Below the pieces are notes generated by a model. It was not told where the DNA came from and made no database searches. It was given only the letters and a program-made list of their open reading frames with translations. DNA of 64,000 bases from positions 744,001-808,000 of the forward strand of contig AP026169.1 of assembly GCA_030295235.1 (NCBI GenBank), given 5' to 3'. Positions 12,192-21,786 of the stretch are shown here, one piece after another. Both the position numbers and the translations under genes were made by a program. Position 1 is the stretch's first letter, and every line of letters starts with the position of its first letter. The DNA comes from Fistulifera solaris. Its lineage: Eukaryota > Bacillariophyta > Bacillariophyceae > Naviculales > Stauroneidaceae.

Positions 12192-13355
12192 ATGAATTCA
12201 AAGGACCAAAGCAAAAGGAAGCGCCCATCGAAAGAGTTGCACAACGAATATGAGGGCTACACGTGGGATATGGTCAATCCTTCGATCGATCGCGTCGACA
12301 ACAGCATCTCTGCCAAAGAATTCTTTCAACGCTACATTTCAAAACGCCGTCCTTGTATCCTCATTAATCCATCCAAATCCAAAATAACTGCCCAGCTGAT
12401 CTGTCAGGTCGCGGGTGATGCTGAAGTGCAAGTCGAAAGAAGAACTGATGAAACGAAAACGTACGGACAGAATCGCAGTAAAGAGTATCAGGTGAACCTA
12501 ACGATCGACGCGTTCTGGAAGCACTTACAGGACGGAAAATCTCGAGAGCTGTACTATCTATCGACGCAAGAGTCCGATGACACTTTCTCGACACCCTGTC
12601 GACAGCTCTTGGAAGCGGGACACATTTCTGCAACACTCGAATGGGCTGGTTCGCTTCTGTTACAATCCTGTAATCTTTGGTGGGGTGCTTCCAAAGAGTC
12701 CAGCTCCGGCTTGCATCACGACTTTCACGACAACTTTTACCTCGTGCAATCGGGTATCAAGCGCTTTCGCTTGTTTCCGCCCAGTTACAATGTTTCCGTG
12801 TACGGTGAAATCGAAACGATTCATCGAAATGGATTAATATCGTATCGCAACAATCCGACGAGAGCGGATGGTGTTCCGATATCAAAGCGAGCTAAGTTAG
12901 ATGAAAACGACTCAGATGAGGAAGATTCTGATGAGGACCAGGCTTTCATCGGGAAGGGGTTTGACTATGAGAGTGACAATTCAGATGATTTCCAATTGAA
13001 AGATAATGGAAATGATGATTATGATGAACTAGTTGGGCATGAAGATAACGACGATGAAGGTTCTGATGCAAGCACTGATAAAAAGATGAGGGTAGAAATT
13101 GGTCCCGACAATTCCCGACCCGATCACTTTTCTCCATTGCATCCTGATGACGTGGCTGATCTTGGCCTCACCGTCGAGATTCATCCTGGTGAATGCTTGT
13201 ATTTACCTTGTGGATGGTTTCATCATGTAACATCGCTCTGTACCAATGGTGAATGTCATATGGCGCTCAACTATTGGTACCATCCTCCAGATTGTTTGGA
13301 GTGCTTTGAAGACCCCTACTCTCATCGTGACGATTTGTGTTTGGCCAAAACGTAA
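12192..13355 (+). CDS. JmjC / cupin-8 domain protein
   Basis: Fe(II)- and 2-oxoglutarate-dependent oxygenase-type protein; likely a protein hydroxylase or histone demethylase relative of the JMJD type. The single exon gives 387 aa from the ATG at 12192 (MNSKDQSKRKRPS); an upstream in-frame ATG at 12129 would add 21 unlikely residues. N-terminal part: YISKRRPCILINPSK, typical of cupin-8 proteins. Iron site: HHDFHDNFYLV near residue 174 (HxD), with IKRFRLFPP after it, and the distal His in LPCGWFHHVTS near residue 342. Between the two halves lies an acidic Asp/Glu/Ser-rich insertion of about 70 residues (roughly 236-303), probably a disordered loop. Short basic N-terminus, possibly nuclear. The target is unknown. 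Confidence 0.88.
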   Translation: MNSKDQSKRKRPSKELHNEYEGYTWDMVNPSIDRVDNSISAKEFFQRYISKRRPCILINPSKSKITAQLICQVAGDAEVQVERRTDETKTYGQNRSKEYQVNLTIDAFWKHLQDGKSRELYYLSTQESDDTFSTPCRQLLEAGHISATLEWAGSLLLQSCNLWWGASKESSSGLHHDFHDNFYLVQSGIKRFRLFPPSYNVSVYGEIETIHRNGLISYRNNPTRADGVPISKRAKLDENDSDEEDSDEDQAFIGKGFDYESDNSDDFQLKDNGNDDYDELVGHEDNDDEGSDASTDKKMRVEIGPDNSRPDHFSPLHPDDVADLGLTVEIHPGECLYLPCGWFHHVTSLCTNGECHMALNYWYHPPDCLECFEDPYSHRDDLCLAKT

Positions 13356-13899
13356 TTACTCTTTTTCGGAAAAGTTGCGGATTGTACTTTTAGTAATAAA
13401 ATAGACCATTTCACGAATGCTGTTTGAATCCTATGGATCGGAGAAGAGAGGAAAGCTAGAGAATCGAATCATCTGGGGGTCTAGAAATCACTTGTCTGTT
13501 TTTTCATTAGGTTCCGAGTTATGCGCCTTTTGTTGGGGCATTAGGGGAGAATTTTTCTATTATCCTAGTGTACTTTGTAAGGTGGGGTCATTTTATCCCA
13601 ATTGCGAATAGTCTTCGAGTCTTGCCTTTCCAAGAATATAGAATTATCTGTATCGATACTGGGCGTAGAGGCACTATCGTGCTATCGCGTTTAGAAGATC
13701 CAAAAAGCCAAAATGGAGGTGAAAGGACATTTCGACATCATCGTCCGTTCAGCACCTTTTTATTATCGCAACGCATTCTAGAGAAGTGTTTTATTGCAGT
13801 GCCTACATTCCTTTCTCCTTCTTTCTTTATCAGTTCTTCTCTATTCGTCTACAATAAATCACTTTAGCTCGATAACTTTATGTCACATTCAACTTCACG
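13356..13899. other. Intergenic, JmjC to repeat protein
   Basis: No gene seen. A pyrimidine-rich tract at 13800-13850 lies just before the start of the large repeat protein. Confidence 0.5.
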
Positions 13900-16800
13900 A
13901 TGTTTGGGAAGCTGGCTGATTTAAAGTTACTCGGCAGTCCGGGAAAACGCACAAAAAGCGGTAGCGCATCCGTCGGAGGGGAAGTTGTCAAAAAGCAAGA
14001 AACGGAGGTGTACATTCGACCCGATGGCAAGAAAGTTCGACGCGTTAAAACGACAATTGTACGGACGAAGTCGTCGGATAGTAATTCGGGTGATATCGCG
14101 CAAATGCGCAGCAGTTTAGCCAATACACTCGATGCCGGAAATTCCGTCAAACCCAAAGTAAATGCCTCCGCAACCGTTCACGGATCAACTCCCGCTTCTC
14201 GCGGTATCAAAGTAGCGCAATCCTTTACAGAAGGCGAAGTTTATATTCGTGCCGACGGAAAGAAAGTGAGACGAGTCAAGAAAATCGTCGACCCAAAATC
14301 TGTGAACGATCTCATCACACCGGAAGCCGAAAAGAAAGCATCTTTATCGGCTTCCCTTTTCAATATGTTGAATTCTCCGGCTTCGCCTAGCGGCAATAAG
14401 AAAAGTGGTGCAGCGACGATAGGAGGAGCCCGAGTTCCAGAGGGTGAGATATACATTCGTCCCGACGGAAAGAAAGTACGGAGAATCATCAAGAAAGCAG
14501 TGCCGGCGGATCTCTCCGAGGCAAACTCTGCCAAAGCATCCTTGACCGCAAAACTAGGAACTCCCACGAAGAGTGGAGCAGCGACCGTTAGTGGAGTAGC
14601 GAGACCATTGGAAGGTGAAATTTATATTAACAAAGATGGCAAAAAGTACGTCGCGTCCCAAAGAAATCGACCGCTTCCGTCGCGCCGCCACCTTCCGGAG
14701 ATAGTTTGGCGGCGAAATTGGGGTCCAGCATCAAGGCAGCCCCTTCCAAATCGGGCAGTGCCAGTGTGGGTGCGGTTCCGAATCGAAAAATACCGTCACG
14801 CGCCATTTCCTATTCCGAAGGAGAAGTTTACATTCGCGCGGACGGTAAGAAGGTTCGCCGTGTCAAGAAAAATCCGGCTTTGGGTATTCACGCATTGTCG
14901 TTGGCTGAAAAGGACCAAGCATTGTCCAATATGCTAGAAAATCCATCAGCTACGCCGGTCAAGGCGGGAAGTGCGTCGGTAGCAGGAGGACAAGTCGTGA
15001 TCAAACAGCAAGTGGGGGAAATTTACATCAACGCCGATGGAAAGAAAGTCCGCCGCGTACGAAAGATTGTGACCAAACCAAAGGATGGAGCCGCCACACT
15101 CGCGGGACACATGGATGGAACGGCGAAAGTGGCCGGTCCCAGTGGTGCTGCGACGGTGGCCGGAAAGCCGCAGGAAGGAGAGATTTACATTCGAGCGGAT
15201 GGCAAGAAGGTGCGGCGCGTCAAAAAGAAGAGTGAACCGAAAACGACGACAAAGACCATTGCTATTGCAAAGCCCAAAGCAAAGGATGACACTTCATTAT
15301 CGTCGAATACCTCGCTGAACAAATTTAGCAATAAGAAATCATCCGATGGTGCTTCCGTGACATCAACGACGTCGTTGAATAAGTTCAAGAAGAAGAAATC
15401 GTCGGATGGTGCTTCCGTCACATCAAAGACATCCGTAACTAAAGTCAAGAAGAAGAAATCCTCTGACGGCGCTTCGGCTGCTTTGAAACGCAGTGTACAA
15501 GGAAAATCGACTGAGACTGAGGAGGATGACGAGGGCTTCATCACATTAACGATTGCCAAGCCCGATTCTAGTTCGCCGGCGGAAGTCACTGGGGCTGCGG
15601 AGTCATCGAGTGCTTCAACGTTGCTTGACAGCTACCTCGGAAAGCTCAAGAAGTCAAAGAAGAAAGCGTCTGGTAGTGCCACAGTGACCGGTGCAATGGA
15701 GAAGAAATCAACGACGTCGAAGAAGAAGACAGGCGCCCTGGCAGTTGAAGACGATGAATCGGTGGTCGCACCAACAATAGAAGAACTCAAGACTGGGAAG
15801 AAGGCGAAAGACGACACTTCTCATGATAAGCCTACAGAAAATGACAGTGCTCTGGATGGATTTCTCGACAAAAAGAGAGTTTCACGGAAAGGTAAAAGCG
15901 GGGCTGCATCTGTGTCTGGGGACCAAGTTGCTAGTAAAAAGGGCCCCGCAATAGATCTGAGGGAAGAATTCAGAAAGCTAAGAGAGCAGCGAGAAAAGGC
16001 TCAAGCCGCTTCCAAAGCAGCCGAGGCTGTACAAATTGCTGAGGACGACAAAGAGATAGCTAGTAAGTATGTAAAGATGAAACAGATGGGACTGCCTGAC
16101 GATGCCTTGAAACATAAAATGGTGCAAGACGGAGTCTCTGAAGGTATTATTTGTGCCGTGCTGGGATCAGTGAAATCAGAAGTAACCGACATTGGAAGTC
16201 GACCCGCGGAAGAAACGGAAGAACCATTATCTTGTCTAGACCATCTAAAGCAGCTTGACAGCGCGGAACAAGCTATCGCCTCAAAGTACGAGAGAATGAA
16301 GACAATGGGGCTTCCTAATGATGCACTTCAGCATAAAATGACGCAAGACGACGTTTCCCCGAATATCATTGCTGCTGTTTTAGGTGAAGAAATCAAAAAG
16401 GCAAACGATCGGCAGACAGCGCAAGAATCGAATCAATCGGTTACTTTGTCTAAGGACGAAGAGGGAATTGCGGGGTATTACCGTGGCATGGGACTTTCCG
16501 ACGACGCCCTTCGCCTTAAAATGACCCAGGATGAAATAGACTCCAAAATTATTGCTGTGGTCATTGGAGACGAAGCGAAACAAGTTACAGAACTGTCTGC
16601 ACTTGTGGATCATACTACATCACCGCTCTGTGCAGAAGAGGAAGTGATCGCGAATAGCGACAGTAAGATGCAGAAAATGGGATTGCCCGACGATGCAGTT
16701 CGACACAATTTGTTGCTTGATGGCGTCACCCCAAAGCTTGTTGGTGCTGCTACGGGTGAAGAATGGATTGAACCTAAGCTTCTACTCTCAGAAAAAGGTG

Positions 16801-19800
16801 ATCAATCTAAGGACGCTGTTCAGGAACAGCCGTCTCGGGATGAAGTCGACACAGCAGTTGCAGCTGCAATCTCTTCGAGTCTATCAGCAAGCGTTGAAGA
16901 GCAAGCTCAAATTAGCAGCAATCCTCTTGCAACTGCTGATGCAGCCTTATCGAACGATGAAGAAGCCATTGCTGAAACTTACCGTAAATGGGAGAAAATG
17001 GGCCTATCTGAAGCTGCAGTTCGACACAAAATGGACCAAGATGGAGTGAATGATAGAGTTATCGCTGCAGTATTTCAAGATTCGATACCAGAGCCTGCAT
17101 CTGTTACTACCGTTGCTGATTCTGTTAAAGCCGTCGGAACCACTCTAACTTCTGACGAGGAAGCAGTTGTTGACAAATATCGCAAAATGACGAAGACGGG
17201 TTTGCCAGAAGAAGCCGTCAGATACAAGATGGATCAGGATGGTGTCAGTGACAAAATTATTGCCTTAGTTTTTGGTGAATCAACTTCTGATCCAGCTGGG
17301 CCAGAGACGGGTCCTGTGTCGACAACATCAAGCTCTAGTCTAAGCGAAGAAGAAATGGGATTAGCCAGCCAGTATGCGAAGATGAAGAAGATGGGCATGC
17401 CAGAGGAAGCCATCCGTCATAAAATGACGCAGGACGGCGTTGAGTCGAAAATCGTGTCAGCCGTCTTCGGCGAACAGCCGACCGAGAAGCCAGTAGATAG
17501 TTCGAAGCGTTATGCATTGAGCGTTGATGGGCCAAAGGAAGAACAAATTTTAAACGAAACTTTTGAGGTCGCGCTTGACCACGGAGAACGGACGGAGAGT
17601 GGTAAAAGAAGTACGAAACGAAGTTCATGTCATTAGAAGACATCGCAAGACTTTCAGGACAGAGCAAAGAAGCCTTAGAGCAATTGATAAAAGACAAGAG
17701 AAAGAACTCGGAGAAAATCCCCAAGTTTGTTTTGCAGCCTCTTGCAGACGATGAACCGTCGGAAGGTGACATGTTTGAAGTTGAGGTACCCCGTACAAAA
17801 CGTGGTGGCGGAGGGGCCGATTTTGCTGGTGCCAATCCAAAGCTGAAAAACGCTGACCCACAAAAACTGAGAGAGGTCCAAGATGGCCAGGAAGTTGTGG
17901 GATCGGACTTGGCGAATGCGGCACGAGCTGTTTCAGCTCTGGGTGAAAAAGATGTATCTGCGCTACTTGCACAATTGCAACAAGGCGATATGGGTGCATT
18001 ACTGAAGAAAATGCAAAAGTTAGAAAAGCAACTTGCCCAGGCTGGTATTGCAATCGCCGAAGATATCGATTATGACGAAGCCAACAAGAAGGTCGCAGAA
18101 ATAGCCGCCCGCATGGCCGAAATTGGTGGAAGTGATGTCACGCATCCTGATAAAGAAGTCCAAAACCGTCTCAGAGAAGAGTATTTTAAGCTCGAACAAG
18201 AGATGGAACGCTATAGTACAGCTTTGAAGCTCACAGAGGAGTATCAGGCGGAGCAAGAGCGAATGGAACGTCTCTGGGAGGAAGCGAACGATGGACCCAA
18301 TGAAATAGCTCTTCGTAAGATTCGACGTCACATGCCAGTCAAAATCAGAAACATGAGTGAGGCTGAATTGACGAATACCCCTTCTCCTAATGGAAAGTTT
18401 CTTCCTCAAGTCATGGCTAAGAAGTTTAAGCGCACGAATATCTTGCAGCTGCTTCGTGTAAATCCCGACGACATAGAACGAATGCACCCCGCCTCACTGG
18501 AAAATATGCGTGTGGCAGGGCTTACTCTAACAGAGCGGCGAGCAATTTACGCTCATCTAAAACCATTGGGACCAAAGTGGGAGAAAAACAAAGCAGAAGC
18601 AATGACGAAGAGGAAGCATGAATGGTTTAAGATGCTCAAGTTAAACTTCAAAGAGAATGTTGCGCCTTACCAACGGCATGTCGATCAATACGGACCACCT
18701 GAAAACCACGTCGGTTGCCCATTAATAGGAAAACAATGCCCCATAAAAGCAGACAAATTAATCGATTATGACGGGGATTATGGTTGGACTCCCGAGGCTG
18801 AGTATGAAGTTTCACAGGTAACCAAAGCGGATTCTGACGACCCCGGTGCAAAGGCCATGCAAGAAGCTCGTGAGCTTGCCCGCGAAAAGAAGGCGAACGA
18901 ACGCGCTGATTTGCTCAAGAAGCACTATAAAGGAAAACTATTACAGGTGTCCAAAGCCAGTGGAAGTTGCGAGTCAATGGATGAAACAATGGATAAAATG
19001 GAGTTTGCCATCGGTCGTTGGATTCAATTCATTATCGAAAAAGGAAAGGATGAATCTGATGCGGACAAGAAGAAGGAAGTTGCAAATTTCACCGATACAC
19101 TAAACGATATCAAACTGGGTATACTGGACTACTGCAAACGTTCGGGTATACAAACTTCTGGAAAGAAAACTGCCGGCGGTGATGGGCCCGATATCCGAAG
19201 TGCTATTGAATGCGGTCTTGCCGTGGAGGTGTACGAACATGGTCAAGAGTTTTTCAAATTCATTAAGAACCGACTAAAAGAACTTGATGCCAGAGACGCC
19301 CGAGTGGAAAAGACTATTGAACTGTTAGAGACCATGCTTTCTGAATTGAATGAAAAGAACAAGAGCACACTTGCCAGCCTTGGTGTACCATGCCCAGACA
19401 AGTCCAGGAAACTCAAGAAAGCTGCGGAGATTCGAAAAGAGATTGAAGAGAAGATGCAGCCAAGCGAAGAAACACCCGCAGAGGAAGATTCACCGAGTAC
19501 CAGAGGCCCACATGGTGGCGGAGGCCGAGGTGGTTTACTCGGAGAAATTGCTGGCAGAGGAGGTCGCGGTGGCCTATTGGACTCAATTAAAGGTGGCCGC
19601 GGAAGAGGCGGTGGACGTGGTGATCTTCTTGCAGGCATTGCTGGACGAGGAAGAGGTGGCCGTGGTGCTGGGGGCGACGGGGGCGGCCGAGGAGGTCTTC
19701 TTGCTGCTATTCAAGGTCGAGGTGCGGGTAATGCTGGAGGCAGAGGAGGTCTCCTTGCTGCCATTCAAGGTCGAGGTGCTGGCGACACCGGAGGTCGAGG

Positions 19801-19897
19801 TGGTCTTCTTGCTGCCATTCAAGGTCGAGGTGCCCCAGATGCCGGCGGGCGAGGTGGTCTTCTTGCTGCCATCCAGGCTCGCGGGGGCGGAGGTTAA
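13900..19897 (+). CDS. Giant modular repeat protein with CCDC53-like and WH2-like arrays, two frame breaks
   Basis: One long reading frame of about 1999 aa once two homopolymer breaks are allowed for: a five-A run at 14641-14645, where one more A restores the repeat motif DGKKVRRV, and a four-A run at 17604-17607, where one more A joins the two long frames. Modules in order: seven copies of GE(V/I)YIRADGKKVRRVKK between residues 35 and 445, separated by Ser/Ala-rich spacers; a Lys/Ser-rich segment; seven copies of a 35-residue helical motif KYxKMxKMGLPxxAVRHKM (about residues 715-1190), which matches the motif of the WASH-complex subunit CCDC53; a charged, partly coiled-coil region (1240-1870); and seven RGGLLxxIxGRG units at the C-terminus resembling the WH2 core LLxxIxxG. 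Known families suggest actin or WASH-related work; that role is inference. I do not recognise the whole protein. Confidence 0.8.
14002..15225 (+). repeat. Seven YIRADGKKVRRV repeats (protein array A)
   Basis: Seven copies of a 17-residue basic motif, GE-V/I-YIRADGKKVRRVKK, start near 14002, 14233, 14443, 14614, 14819, 15018 and 15177. The spacers are 45-70 residues, rich in Ser, Ala and Gly with a recurring SGAATV/SGSASV word. The fourth copy carries the first frame break of the gene. Confidence 0.9.
16044..17475 (+). repeat. Seven CCDC53-like helical repeats (protein array B)
   Basis: Seven copies of the pattern I-A-x-K-Y-x-K-M-x-K-M-G-L-P-x-x-A-(V/L)-R-H-K-M-x-Q-D-G-V-x-x-x-I-(I/V)-x-A-V-(L/F)-G. 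The third copy is shortened between the Tyr and the Gly-Leu; the fourth has lost the aromatic residue and the KM signature and seems to be diverging. The motif matches the C-terminal region of WASH subunit CCDC53/WASHC3. Confidence 0.85.
19507..19897 (+). repeat. Seven RGGLLxxIxGRG repeats (protein array C)
   Basis: Seven C-terminal copies: RGGLLGEIAGRG, RGGLLDSIKGGRG, RGDLLAGIAGRG and four of the type RGGLLAAIQGRG. The last four are nearly identical in DNA with a period of 54-57 bases, pointing to recent slippage or unequal exchange. LLxxIxxG is the core of the actin-binding WH2 motif; RGG is an RNA-binding word, so both readings are open. Confidence 0.85.
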
Positions 19898-20262
19898 AGT
19901 GGACGATATTATTGGTATTTATCGCTTCAGTAAAAATGTCACGGCATCATTATGGGGTTTGAAATTCATTTCGAGTTTCTCCTGGCGTCGTCACGGGCAA
20001 CCCTGCCCAATCTCAGGAGAGGAGGCGTCATGAAGAAAAAATATTAATCTTAAATTCAAGGACTTACTCCGTAATTGATATAGAGAAACAACTTTGCTTA
20101 CGATATCAGGTCGATTTTTAGTGAACCGGTTAATCGGGAAATGGGCAGCAAATTGACACATGAAATTCTACTTCTTGCACAATTCTTAAATAGATTAAAT
20201 TTGAGAAGATCGTGTGAAAGGAAACAAATTACATTTAAAAGCATATAAATAAGGGAACGAGC
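19898..20262. other. Convergent intergenic region
   Basis: 3' regions of the large repeat protein (plus) and the Cys-rich membrane protein (minus). A TACTCCGTA 9-mer lies at 20065-20073. Nothing else seen. Confidence 0.5.
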
Positions 20263-21481
20263 TTAAGAGACAAGGGCGTCCGAAGCAGCAGACAGGTTGA
20301 TTTGGGCTCGCGACAACTTTGTTCGCAAATAGTAGACGTATCCGGCAAGCAGAACGGACAAAGTGGTGAAGAGACCGATTGCCACGGCAGCCGCCTTGCT
20401 CTTGCCCCTGCTCGACGTTCGAATCACACCGTCGTTACGAATGACTTTTACGCCTTCAATGTAGTTGCAGGAAGATTCGTTGGGATAATCGATGTTCATG
20501 CGAGTCTCGCATTTTCCAGAAACTTGGTAAACGTTCGAGCACACTTCCCTGCTTTGCGCGTAACCATTGTCGTTGGTTTGCGAGCAGGCTAAACATTTTG
20601 TGCTAACAAGGGAGCTGGAAGAATAGGGAAGCGCATATCCCATCGCATTGTAGAACATATCAGGACCGTTTTGAGAGAATGTAGTGCACGTGTCGTCCGT
20701 GAAAACTCCCAATCGAATTTCGCCGCCTTGATCAGCGCAATAGGGACCGATGTAATACAAAAGTCTGATCGTAATTGTTGTTGAACTGGAATTGTTGGCA
20801 CTCTGTGTATTGTTGTGCCTGAAAGCCCTGGTTTTGAGCATACTGTTGACAATCGTACTCGCTGAATGCCTGATAACAGCCCGACCAGCAGTCCTCCGAA
20901 TTTCCATTTCCACATTGGTTGTTGCACATTTCCTGAGCGTAACCGCACTTCTCGTCTCTCTCCTCAGCAATCGTCTGCATGTAGGATTGCAAGAATGTAC
21001 TCATATCGACAATATAGTCACCGTACTTTGAACGACAACCGACCGATTTTTCGTTGCTGCAGTCATCCGAAGGGCACAATCGGAAGCGAGCCAATCGCTT
21101 TGTCATGACCCGAACATTACTTCCTGCATCAGCATTGGCGTTCCATTGTTGAATGTGATGACATCCTTGGAATTTGATGGAGTATTGATTCAGGAAATTG
21201 AAACTATTATCTTGCTGTTGTAACTCACGGTCCGCTCCGGCGGCAGCCAGCAACTCCCGACCCTGAGCCGAGTTTGCAGAGATACCGGTAGCCATGCTGC
21301 TACCGATAGAGATGGCGACAGTCAAAAGGGAATTGATAGCAACATTCTTCTTTTGATCTTGGTCGAATGCTTTGAATGAAACTGTCTGGATGAGATGCGC
21401 GATGTTTGTGTTTAGTGTGCGGCGATTTTCATCGACGTTTTGATGAGCGATTTCTCTTAAGTCTAAAACCACATCTCTCAT
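20263..21481 (-). CDS. Cys-rich, single-pass membrane protein (diatom-type), one frame break
   Basis: Not recognised beyond similarity in style to diatom surface or endomembrane proteins. From the ATG at 21481 the order is: a polar helix, a hydrophobic stretch (NVAINSLLTVAISIGSSMATG), a Cys-rich region with many paired cysteines (GYAQEMCNNQCGNGNSEDCW), then GPYCADQGGEIRLGVFTDDTC, and near the C-terminus a membrane segment (AAAVAIGLFTTLSVLLAGYVYYL) with a short tail. The frame changes near a four-A run (20759-20762 on the plus strand), between NNNYDQ and YYIGPYC; one base fewer or two more would rejoin it, so about 405 aa in all. An upstream exon with a signal peptide is possible, because an acceptor-like CTGTAG lies just before the ATG. 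Probably lumenal or extracellular with a C-terminal anchor. Confidence 0.65.
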
Positions 21482-21786
21482 TGGTACCTACAGGCATGTA
21501 AGTTCGAAAAACGTCATGTATAGAATGCAACGAACTGAATTAGCCTAAATAAATCGTGTCGAGTACGTCATATTATTTTCTCGACTATGGGCAACGAGTA
21601 CGAGTGATCCTTTAACTCGTAAACTTAATGGATTTTCGAAATACGACTCCGATGAAGATCAGTCCCGGAAAATTTCCGTTGAGGCTTGAGCCAACTGAGC
21701 GCATTGAAGACTTCAGTTTTATGTTTTCAATTCCGTCAGATTTCATCAAAGTAAGAAGAGCGTAATATGTAATTACTACTCCAGGA
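21482..21786. other. Intergenic, upstream of Cys-rich gene
   Basis: About 300 bases between the Sec3 stop and the Cys-rich gene start, both on the minus strand. No feature recognised. Confidence 0.45.
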
